Position numbers and translations under genes: made by a program | The notes under the pieces: generated by a model | What the model saw: the letters and a program-made list of their open reading frames with translations, nothing else | Databases searched by the model: none | What the model was told of the DNA's origin: nothing | Part shown: positions 51,920 through 59,158 of the stretch, piece after piece | How positions within the stretch are numbered: the stretch's first letter is position 1 | Layout of the letters: each line of letters starts with the position of its first letter | Source of the DNA: Bosea sp. AS-1 | GTDB lineage: Bacteria > Pseudomonadota > Alphaproteobacteria > Rhizobiales > Beijerinckiaceae | DNA length: 64,000 nt | Assembly (NCBI RefSeq): GCF_002220095.1 | Contig: NZ_CP022372.1 | Span: forward strand, 716,501-780,500 | Reading direction: 5' to 3'

Positions 51920-53410
51920 ATGACGACGCGGCGTGAACTTCTGGCGGGGGTGGGTCTGACCGCTGTCGCAACCCAGATGCCGGTGATCGCTTTCGCCCAG
52001 GCGAAGGACAGCGTCACCATCGGCATGACACTCGAGCCGCCGACGCTCGACCCGACCTCCGGCGCCGCGCAGGCGATCCGCGAGGTAACGCTGCAGAACA
52101 TCTTCGAGGGCCTGGTCAGGATGGACCGGACCGGCACGATCCAGCCTTGCCTCGCCGAGAGCTGGGAGCTTGCTCCCGACAACGTCACCTACCGCTTCAA
52201 GCTGCGGCAGGGTGCGAAATTCCATGACGACACGCCCTTCACCGCGGAACAGGTGAAGTTCTCCTTCGAGCGGGCGGTGGCGCCGGATTCGACCAATGCC
52301 CAACGGCAGCTCTTCACGCCGATCGCCGAGATCACGACGCCAGATCCGGCGACAGTGGTGATCAAGCTCAAGCAGCCGACCGCCAGCTTCCTCTATGGCC
52401 TGACCTGGGGCGATGCGGTGATCGTCGCGCCGGCGAGCGCGGCCAACAACAAGACCAATCCGGTGGGGACTGGCCCGTTCAAGTTCGCGCGCTGGAACCG
52501 TGGTGACAGGCTGGAGCTCGCTCGCTTCGACGGCTACTGGGGGCAGAAGCCCTCATTGGCAAAGGCGACCTTCCGCTTCATGTCCGACCCGCAGGCGCAG
52601 GTCGCGGCGCTGCAGGCAGGCGATGTCGATGCCAACACCAATCTTTCGGCGCCGGAAGCAGTCGCGCAGCTCAAGGCCGATCCCAAGCTCACCGTCACGA
52701 TCGGTCGCACCGAGGGTGAGACGGTGCTCGCCACCAACAATGCCAAGCCGCCCTTCGACAATCTCAAGGTCCGCCAGGCGATCGCCCACGCGCTCGACCG
52801 CAAGACCATCGCACTCGGCGTCTACGGCTTCGACGTCCAGCTGATCGGCAGCCATTTCTCGCCGCTGCACCCGGCCTATATCGACCTGACCGGTACCTAT
52901 CCCTACGATCCCGAAAAGGCGAAGGCGCTGCTCAAGGAAGCCGGCTTCCCGAACGGCTTCAACTGCACGCTGAAACTGCCGCCGCCGTCCTATGCGCGCC
53001 GGGCCGGCGAGATCGTCGCGGAGCTCTTGGCGCAGGTCGGAATCAAGGCCTCGATCGAGCCGCTGGAATTCCCGCAATGGCTTGAGCGCGTCTTCCGCAA
53101 CAAGGACTACGACCTCAGCATCATCGCCCATACCGAGCCGCTCGACATCGATATCTATGCACGCGACGACTACTACTTCCAGTACAAGAACCCGGCCTTC
53201 AAGGCGCTGATCGCCAAGATCTCGGGCACGCTCGACGAGGGCGAGCGCAACGAGCTCTACAAGCAGGCGCAACGCATGCTGGCGCAGGATGCGGTCAACG
53301 GCTTCCTGTTCATCCTGCCGAAGATCACCGTCGCCAAGGCCAATCTGGAAGGCATGTGGACCGACTGGCCGCTGCCGGTGACGCCGTTGGCGGAGCTGCG
53401 CTGGCGTTGA
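51920..53410 (+). CDS. Peptide/nickel-type ABC transporter substrate-binding protein (SBP family 5)
   Basis: A 496-residue DppA/OppA-like receptor. TTRRELLAGVGLTAVATQMP gives a twin-arginine-type signal, with mature sequence starting after AFAQA. Family blocks are IGMTLEPPTLDPTSGAAQAIREVTLQNIFEGL, LAESWELAPDNVTYRFKLRQGAKFHD and VGTGPFKFARWNRGDRLEL. The ligand is unknown; the downstream amidase suggests an amide or small peptide. It begins an operon with two permeases, an amidase and an SDR protein. The 181-bp upstream gap holds the uxaC promoter and GntR operator. Confidence 0.92.
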   Translation: MTTRRELLAGVGLTAVATQMPVIAFAQAKDSVTIGMTLEPPTLDPTSGAAQAIREVTLQNIFEGLVRMDRTGTIQPCLAESWELAPDNVTYRFKLRQGAKFHDDTPFTAEQVKFSFERAVAPDSTNAQRQLFTPIAEITTPDPATVVIKLKQPTASFLYGLTWGDAVIVAPASAANNKTNPVGTGPFKFARWNRGDRLELARFDGYWGQKPSLAKATFRFMSDPQAQVAALQAGDVDANTNLSAPEAVAQLKADPKLTVTIGRTEGETVLATNNAKPPFDNLKVRQAIAHALDRKTIALGVYGFDVQLIGSHFSPLHPAYIDLTGTYPYDPEKAKALLKEAGFPNGFNCTLKLPPPSYARRAGEIVAELLAQVGIKASIEPLEFPQWLERVFRNKDYDLSIIAHTEPLDIDIYARDDYYFQYKNPAFKALIAKISGTLDEGERNELYKQAQRMLAQDAVNGFLFILPKITVAKANLEGMWTDWPLPVTPLAELRWR

Positions 53411-53435
53411 GGCCGGTTTCCGCTGGAGCCATCCC

Positions 53436-54380
53436 GTGATCGGCTACATCCTGCGCCGCCTCGTCGCGCTGGTGCTGACCCTGCTGGCTGCGGCGCTGGT
53501 GATCTTCCTCGTGCTGGAGGTGCTGCCGGGCGACCCGGCGGCGGTGACGCTCGGCCTCAACGCCTCGCCCGAGGCGCTTAACGCGCTCCATGCCGAGATG
53601 GGGCTCGACAAGCCGGCGCCCCTGCGCTTCCTCCTCTGGCTCGGCGGGCTCGCCACCGGCGATCTCGGCCTGAGCTACACTTATCGCGTCCCGGTGGCGC
53701 AGCTCATCGCCGAGCGCATGGCGGTGACTCTGCCTCTGGCCGTGCTCGCCATCCTGCTCGCCATCCTGATCGGCATGCCGCTCGGCGTGCTCGCCGCCTC
53801 GCGCCACGGCAAGATGGCCGATGCCGGCGTCATGGCCTTCGCGCAGGCCGGCCTCGCGATTCCGAATTTCTGGTTCGGTCTCCTGCTGGTGCTCGTCTTC
53901 GCGGTCGGGCTCGGCTGGCTGCCGGCGAATGGCTTTCCCGGCTGGCAGGCAGGGCTCGGCGTGGCGCTGAAATCGCTCGCCATGCCGGCGCTGGCGCTCG
54001 CCTTGCCGCAGGCGGCGATCATCGCGCGGGTGACGCGCTCGGCCATGCTCGATACGCTGCAGGAGGATTTCGTCCGCACCGCCCGCGCCAAGGGGCTGAG
54101 CGAGGGCGTGACGATGCGCCGGCACGCGCTGCGCAACGCCCTGATCCCGGTGGTGACGATCCTGGGGCTGCAATTCTCCGTGCTGATCGCAGGCGCGATC
54201 ATCATCGAGAACGTCTTCGCCCTGCCGGGGCTGGGACGGCTGGTCTTCCAGGCCATCGCCCAGCATGACCTGATCGTGGTCAAGGACCTCGTCATGCTGT
54301 TCGCCGGCCTCGCCATCCTGATCAACTTCGCTGTCGAGCTGCTCTATGGCCTGATCGACCCGCGATTGAGGCAGGCATGA
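53436..54380 (+). CDS. Peptide-type ABC transporter permease (DppB-like)
   Basis: A 314-residue inner-membrane permease. The N-terminal IGYILRRLVALVLTLLAAAL and FLVLEVLPGDPAAVTLG are the DppB signature. The EAA loop is ARAKGLSEGVTMRRHALRNALIP, followed by GLQFSVLIAGAIIIENVFALPGLG. The start codon is GTG at 53436. It overlaps the second permease gene by 4 bp (ATGA at 54377). Confidence 0.94.
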   Translation: MIGYILRRLVALVLTLLAAALVIFLVLEVLPGDPAAVTLGLNASPEALNALHAEMGLDKPAPLRFLLWLGGLATGDLGLSYTYRVPVAQLIAERMAVTLPLAVLAILLAILIGMPLGVLAASRHGKMADAGVMAFAQAGLAIPNFWFGLLLVLVFAVGLGWLPANGFPGWQAGLGVALKSLAMPALALALPQAAIIARVTRSAMLDTLQEDFVRTARAKGLSEGVTMRRHALRNALIPVVTILGLQFSVLIAGAIIIENVFALPGLGRLVFQAIAQHDLIVVKDLVMLFAGLAILINFAVELLYGLIDPRLRQA

Positions 54381-55237
54381 GTGCGGCTGCCGACAAGGCG
54401 CCCGGCGGCAAGCGGCGCTGGTGGCTCTCGCCCTCCTTCGTGATCGGGGCGGTGTTGAGCCTCGCTGTCGTCGCGCTGGCTCTGGTGTCCTATCTCTGGA
54501 CGCCGTACCTGCCGACGCAGATGGCGATGCTGAAGCGTTTGCAGGGGCCTTCGGCGGCGCATTGGTTCGGCACCGACCAGTTCGGGCGGGACGTCTTCTC
54601 GATGATCATGGTCGGCGCGCGCAATTCGCTGGCGGTGGGGCTGGGCGCGGTCGGCATCGGCATGGTGCTCGGGACCGGGCTCGGGCTGATCGCCGCCGTC
54701 AGGCGCGACGGCATCCTCGACAACATCATCATGAGGACCGCCGATTTCACCCATGCCTTCCCGGCCGTGCTGACGGCGATCATGATGACCGCGATCGCCG
54801 GCCCCGGCATGCTCAACGCCGTCGTCGCGATCGGCGTGTTGAACCTGCCCTATTTCGCGCGGCTCGCACGCGGCGCGGCGCTGCAGGTCTGGACGCAGGA
54901 TTTCATCCAGGCGGCGCGGGCCGCGGGGCTCACCAGCCGGCAGATCACACTCCATCATGTGCTGCCGAACATCGCCGGCATCCTGGTGGTGCAGGCGACG
55001 ATCCAGTTCGCGCTCGCCGTGCTGGCCGAGGCGGGGCTATCCTATCTCGGCCTCGGCACGCAGCCGCCCAATCCCTCCTGGGGGCGGATGCTCAACGAGG
55101 CGCAGACCTTCATGGCGACGCAGCCCTGGCTTGCGATCTTTCCGGGTGCCGCGATCGCGCTGACCGTGCTGGGGTTCAACCTCCTCGGCGACGGCTTGCG
55201 CGATGCGATCGATCCGCGCCTGCGCCGCAGCCGGTGA
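54377..55237 (+). CDS. Peptide-type ABC transporter permease (DppC-like)
   Basis: A 286-residue permease pairing with the preceding one. The DppC-type opening (SFVIGAVLSLAVVALALVSYLW) precedes HWFGTDQFGRDVFSMIMVGARNSLAVGLGAVGIGM. The EAA loop is RAAGLTSRQITLHHVLPNIAGIL and the end is AGLSYLGLGTQPPNPSWGRML. No ATPase gene (dppD/dppF type) follows; instead an amidase begins 19 bp after the stop. The transporter must borrow ATPases from elsewhere. Confidence 0.94.
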   Translation: MSAAADKAPGGKRRWWLSPSFVIGAVLSLAVVALALVSYLWTPYLPTQMAMLKRLQGPSAAHWFGTDQFGRDVFSMIMVGARNSLAVGLGAVGIGMVLGTGLGLIAAVRRDGILDNIIMRTADFTHAFPAVLTAIMMTAIAGPGMLNAVVAIGVLNLPYFARLARGAALQVWTQDFIQAARAAGLTSRQITLHHVLPNIAGILVVQATIQFALAVLAEAGLSYLGLGTQPPNPSWGRMLNEAQTFMATQPWLAIFPGAAIALTVLGFNLLGDGLRDAIDPRLRRSR

Positions 55238-55256
55238 GAGATTTGAGGATGCTTCG

Positions 55257-56639
55257 ATGACCGACCTTGCCGATCTGAGCGCGGCCGAACTGCTTGCCGC
55301 CTATCGCGACCGTTCGCTTTCGCCGGTCGAGGTGGCGGAGGATGTCATCGCCCGCATCGCGGCGTGCGAGCCGAAGCTGGATGCGCTCTGGGCCTATGAT
55401 GAGCAAGCCGCACGGGCGCAGGCCAAGGCCTCTGAGGCGCGCTGGCGACGCGGCGAGGCGCTGCCGCTCGATGGCGTGCCCGGCACGATCAAGGAGAACA
55501 TCCGCACGAAAGGCGTCGCCGTCCCGCTCGGCACTGCCGCCAACGATCTCGCACCCGCAGCGGACGATGCGCCGCCCGCAGCCAGGCTGCGCGAGGCCGG
55601 CCTCGTCATCCTCGGCAAGACCACGATGCCCGATTACGGCATGCTGTCCTCCGGGCTGTCGAGTTTCCACAAGCTCGCGCGCAATCCGTGGGATGTGACG
55701 AAGAATCCAGGCGGCTCCTCGGCCGGGGCGGGCGCCGCTGGGGCTGCCGGCTACGGCCCCTTGCATGTCGGCACCGATATCGGCGGCTCGATCCGCCTGC
55801 CGGCCGGCTGGTGCGGGCTCGTCGGGCTGAAGCCGAGCTTCGGGCGGGTGCCGATCGACCCGACCTATTATGGCCGCGTCGCCGGGCCGATGACGCGCAC
55901 CGTCGCGGATGCAGCGCTGATGATGCGCGAGCTGGCGAAGCCCGATGCGCGCGACGGCATGAGCCTGCCGCTGCAGGATATCGACTGGCAGGCACTCGAC
56001 ATCGACCTGAAGGGGCTGCGCATCGGTCTCCAATTGGATGCCGGTATCGGCCTTGCCGTTGAACCGGAGACGAAGGCTGCGATCGAAACGGCGGCGAAGG
56101 CTTTCGCCGATGCCGGCGCGATCATCGAGCCGGTGGCGCCGCACATCACCCGTGCAATGCTCGACGGTCTCGATGATTTCTGGCGCCAACGCGCCTGGGT
56201 CGATATCGGTGCGCTGTCGGCGGAGAAGCAGGGCAAGGTGCTGCCCTACATCTTCGCATGGGCCGAAGGCGGAAAGGACCTGCCGGGCGAGCGGATCTAT
56301 CGCGGCATGAGCCAGATGATGGCGATGCGCGATGCGGCGCTGAAGGCGATCCAGCCTTACGACTTCATTCTCTCGCCTGTCTCGCCGGTGCCGAGCTTCC
56401 CGGCCGAATGGGCCTCGCCGGTCAACGATCCGGCCAGGCCTTTCGAGCATATCTGCTTCACCGTCGCGGCCAATATGTCGGACCAGCCGGCGATCTCGGT
56501 CCATGCCGGGACGACGGCGGCGGGGCTTCCGATCGGCCTGCAGGTTACCGGCAAGCGTTTCGACGATCTCGGCGTGCTGCGGATGGCGCGAGCCTGGGAA
56601 AAGATGCGCGGCCCGATCGCCTGGCCGCGCGTTTCCTGA
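55257..56639 (+). CDS. Amidase signature family hydrolase
   Basis: A 460-residue cytoplasmic amidase. The Ser-cisSer-Lys triad is intact: Lys79 in VPGTIKENIRTKG, Ser154 in NPGGSSAGAGAAGAAG and nucleophile Ser178 in VGTDIGGSIRLPAGWCG. Enzymes of this fold hydrolyse amides, ureides or N-carbamoyl compounds; the substrate here is probably what the upstream ABC receptor brings in. The ATG at 55257 has TTGAGGAT upstream and lies 19 bp past the permease stop. Not GatA: no gatB or gatC is nearby. Confidence 0.9.
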   Translation: MTDLADLSAAELLAAYRDRSLSPVEVAEDVIARIAACEPKLDALWAYDEQAARAQAKASEARWRRGEALPLDGVPGTIKENIRTKGVAVPLGTAANDLAPAADDAPPAARLREAGLVILGKTTMPDYGMLSSGLSSFHKLARNPWDVTKNPGGSSAGAGAAGAAGYGPLHVGTDIGGSIRLPAGWCGLVGLKPSFGRVPIDPTYYGRVAGPMTRTVADAALMMRELAKPDARDGMSLPLQDIDWQALDIDLKGLRIGLQLDAGIGLAVEPETKAAIETAAKAFADAGAIIEPVAPHITRAMLDGLDDFWRQRAWVDIGALSAEKQGKVLPYIFAWAEGGKDLPGERIYRGMSQMMAMRDAALKAIQPYDFILSPVSPVPSFPAEWASPVNDPARPFEHICFTVAANMSDQPAISVHAGTTAAGLPIGLQVTGKRFDDLGVLRMARAWEKMRGPIAWPRVS

Positions 56640-56665
56640 GGCGTTGATCGAACAGGAGGGACGGC

Positions 56666-57466
56666 ATGGATCTGCAGCTCAAGGGCAAGCGCGCGCTGGT
56701 GACCGGCGGCAGCAAGGGGATCGGTCGCGCCATCGCGCGGCAGCTTGCGCTCGAAGGCGTCGACGTCGTCATTGCCGCCCGCAACCAGGATGAGCTGGCG
56801 GAAGCGGCCTCGGCGCTCGCTGCCGAAAGCGGGCGCAAGATCATCGGCCATACCGTCGATACGCAGTTCGACGAATCGGTGAAGGCGCTGGTCAGCCACA
56901 CCGTCTCGGTGCTCGGCGGGCTCGACATCCTGGTGAACGCGGCCGGCAAGCCGGGTGGGCAGGCGCCACCGCCGAAGCTCGGCGAAATCACCGACGCGCT
57001 GTTCTGGGACGACGTCAACGTCAAGGTGATGGGTTATCTGCGCATGGCGCGCGAGGCTGCGCCGCATATGGCGTCCCAAGGCTGGGGCCGGATCATCAAT
57101 ATCAGCGGGCTAGCCGCACGCTCGACGGGTTCGACCATCGGCTCGATCCGCAACGTTGCCGTGGCGGCGCTGACCAAGAACCTCGCCGACGAGCTCGGGC
57201 CGCAGGGCATCAACGTCACCGTCGTCCATCCTGGCCTGACGCGGACCGAAAAGACGGCTTCGCTCGTCGCAGGACGGGCGAAAGCGAGCGGCAAGACCGC
57301 AGCGGAGGTCGAGGCCGGAATGGCCGCGAACGTTACCATCGGCCGTCTGGTCGCTGCGGCGGAGATCGCCGACATCGTCGCCTTCCTGGCCTCGCCGCGC
57401 AGCGTCGCGATCAATGGCGATGCCATCGCTTGCGGCGGTGGCATGCGCGGGGCGATCCACTACTGA
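56666..57466 (+). CDS. SDR-fold protein lacking the YxxxK catalytic dyad
   Basis: A 266-residue short-chain dehydrogenase/reductase-like protein. The cofactor motif is intact (LVTGGSKGIGRAIARQLA, residues 11-28), as are NAAG (91-94) and the Ser of IINISGLAAR (Ser147). The usual Tyr-x3-Lys is replaced: the matching segment is GSIRNVAVAALTKNLADELG, with Gly159 at the Tyr position and Asn163 at the Lys position. The C-terminal AINGDAIACGGGMRGAIHY looks normal. It may bind NAD(P) without classical chemistry or use another mechanism. It lies 26 bp after the amidase and ends the operon. Confidence 0.85.
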   Translation: MDLQLKGKRALVTGGSKGIGRAIARQLALEGVDVVIAARNQDELAEAASALAAESGRKIIGHTVDTQFDESVKALVSHTVSVLGGLDILVNAAGKPGGQAPPPKLGEITDALFWDDVNVKVMGYLRMAREAAPHMASQGWGRIINISGLAARSTGSTIGSIRNVAVAALTKNLADELGPQGINVTVVHPGLTRTEKTASLVAGRAKASGKTAAEVEAGMAANVTIGRLVAAAEIADIVAFLASPRSVAINGDAIACGGGMRGAIHY

Positions 57467-57475
57467 GGCAAGCTC

Positions 57476-58036
57476 TCAGAACAGGGCGGTCGGGGCGAAC
57501 TGAGCGACGAGCATCAGCACGAGGCCGGCAAGGCCGAGCGCACCGCCGGTGAAGGCGAGCAGCGTCACGCCGGTGATGATCGCGGCGGAGGAGATCACGA
57601 TCGCGATCTGGATCAGGCCCGAGGATATCTCGAACTTCTCGTCGCGGGCGGCGGAAAGGTCGCGTCGCGCCTCCGCAGCCTTGGCGCGGGCCGCGAGCTC
57701 CTTGCGACCTTCGTTGGTCTCGGGCTCGGTATCGTAGCGCGCAGCGGTCTGCTTCCAGCTCTCGATGCGCTTGGTCAGGCGCTCGCGGGCGGCGTCGTCA
57801 GTCGCGCCGGCGAGTTCAACCTCCATGGCCTCGGCTGCGGTGCGCAACGTCGTGCCGCGGATCGTCTTGGCCTGGAAGAAGGCCCAGAGATTCGACGCTT
57901 CGATGTTCTTGGCGACGGCTTCCTGCTGGGCGTTCTTGCCGCCGATCTCGGAGAAGGCGAGCAGGAGGGCGAGGAGAGCGATCAGCAGCGCGATGCGCTT
58001 GTTGCCGCCTTCCGGAATCTCGACGGGTTCAGACAC
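57476..58036 (-). CDS. DUF4337 family membrane protein
   Basis: A protein of about 186 residues, function unknown. One membrane segment lies near the N terminus (RIALLIALLALLLAFSEIGG). A charged helical domain follows (NIEASNLWAFFQAKTIRGTT to about residue 135). Two membrane segments are at the C terminus (IQIAIVISSAAIITGVTLLAF and GLAGLVLMLVAQFA). This is the DUF4337 layout, with NLWAFFQAK as the family hallmark. The GTG at 58036 is preferred because AGGTGA lies just upstream; a TTG at 58051 is possible. It is convergent with the SDR gene. Confidence 0.85.
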   Translation of the reverse strand: MSEPVEIPEGGNKRIALLIALLALLLAFSEIGGKNAQQEAVAKNIEASNLWAFFQAKTIRGTTLRTAAEAMEVELAGATDDAARERLTKRIESWKQTAARYDTEPETNEGRKELAARAKAAEARRDLSAARDEKFEISSGLIQIAIVISSAAIITGVTLLAFTGGALGLAGLVLMLVAQFAPTALF

Positions 58037-58152
58037 CGAATCACCTCGCAAGGCCGTTGTGGCGGCGCTGTTTAAGGCTTTCGGTTACGGCAGCAAGATG
58101 TCGGATCGCCAAGCGTCATGCCCGACGCAAGATGGCGATCCGTTATCTTCTT

Positions 58153-58172
58153 GCATCGGATGAAATCCGATG
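58153..58172. repeat. Short inverted repeat abutting xerC, related to the 29665 element
   Basis: CATCGGA-TGAAA-TCCGATG is a perfect 7-bp dyad directly after the xerC stop. GCATCGGA and GAAATCCGATG are the same outer parts as in the palindrome at 29665-29712, without its inner CCGAAAAGTGG/CCACTTTTCGG hairpin. Confidence 0.5.
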
Positions 58173-59099
58173 TCAGCGCCCGGCGCGTGGATGGGCGGCG
58201 TCATAGGCCGCCATCAGCCGTGTGGAATCGATGCGGGTGTAGATCTGTGTCGTCGAGAGCGAGGCGTGTCCGAGCAATTCCTGGATGGCGCGCAGATCGC
58301 CGCCGCGCCCGAGCAGATGCGTCGCGAAGGAGTGGCGCAGCGCGTGCGGCGTCGCCGAGGAAGGCAGTCCGAGGGCGCCGCGCAAGCCTTCGACGGCGAG
58401 CTGGATGATGCGGGGCGAGAGTGGCCCGCCCTTGGCACCGACGAAGAGCGGGCCTTCCGGCGGCAGGCGCCAGGGGCAGAGCTTGAGATATTCGGCAATC
58501 GCCGTGACCACGACGGGCAGCACCGGCACCATCCGCGTCTTGCTGCCCTTCCCGAGGACCGTGAGCGTCTCGCCTGCGCTTTGCGGGGCCTGCGCACGGG
58601 ACAAGGAGAGAGCCTCCGAGATGCGCAGGCCGCTGCCATAGAGCAGGCCGAGGACGGCGGCATCGCGGGCGAGGATCCATTGCTCGCGTTCCTCGCCGGC
58701 GCGGGTGTCGGCCTGGGTTACGGCGCGGGCGGAGGCGGGTTCGAGCGGGCGTGGCAGGGACTTGCCGAGGCGCGGCCCGCGCGTCGCGGTGAAGGCTGCG
58801 GCGGTGAGTTTGCCGTTGCGCTCGCCGAAGCGGGCGAAGGAGCGCAGGGCCGCGAGCTGGCGCATCAGCGTGCGGTTGCCGACGCCGTCCCGCCTGCGCT
58901 GGCCGAGAAAGGCGCGCAGGTCGACCGGCTTGAGAGCGGCGATATCCGCAAGCGAAGGGGCACCATCGAGATGCTCGGTGAGGAATGCGGCGAACTGGCC
59001 GAGATCGCGCGCATAGGCTTCCAGCGTCTTGGGCGAGAGGCGCCGCTCGGCCGAAAGGTGGCTGAGCCAGTCGCTCCGGAACGAGTCGAAATTGGTCAT
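58173..59099 (-). CDS. xerC: Tyrosine recombinase XerC
   Basis: A 308-residue site-specific recombinase resolving chromosome dimers at dif with XerD. The N-terminal SAM-like DNA-binding domain (WLSHLSAERRLSPKTLEAYARDLGQF) precedes the catalytic domain. The residues are complete: Arg in GSGLRISEALSL, Lys in VLGKGSKTRMVP, His-x2-Arg in HALRHSFATHLL, His in LLGHASLSTTQIYT and the nucleophile Tyr there. The chromosomal context, divergent from priA and followed by ATP synthase genes, is conserved in Hyphomicrobiales and supports XerC over a mobile integrase. Confidence 0.93.
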   Translation of the reverse strand: MTNFDSFRSDWLSHLSAERRLSPKTLEAYARDLGQFAAFLTEHLDGAPSLADIAALKPVDLRAFLGQRRRDGVGNRTLMRQLAALRSFARFGERNGKLTAAAFTATRGPRLGKSLPRPLEPASARAVTQADTRAGEEREQWILARDAAVLGLLYGSGLRISEALSLSRAQAPQSAGETLTVLGKGSKTRMVPVLPVVVTAIAEYLKLCPWRLPPEGPLFVGAKGGPLSPRIIQLAVEGLRGALGLPSSATPHALRHSFATHLLGRGGDLRAIQELLGHASLSTTQIYTRIDSTRLMAAYDAAHPRAGR

Positions 59100-59158
59100 G
59101 AGGGCAACATGACGCTCCTGCCTTAACAGCAGCCGAATCGATGCTAGACACTGGCACG

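Noticed and set aside
55257..56639. Glutamyl-tRNA amidotransferase GatA as identity of the amidase
   Set aside because: The triad is shared by the whole family; without gatB/gatC and in an importer operon a catabolic amidase is more likely.
58173..59099. XerC-like gene as a mobile-element integrase
   Set aside because: It lies in the conserved housekeeping context (priA, atp) with no tRNA, attachment site or cargo genes.
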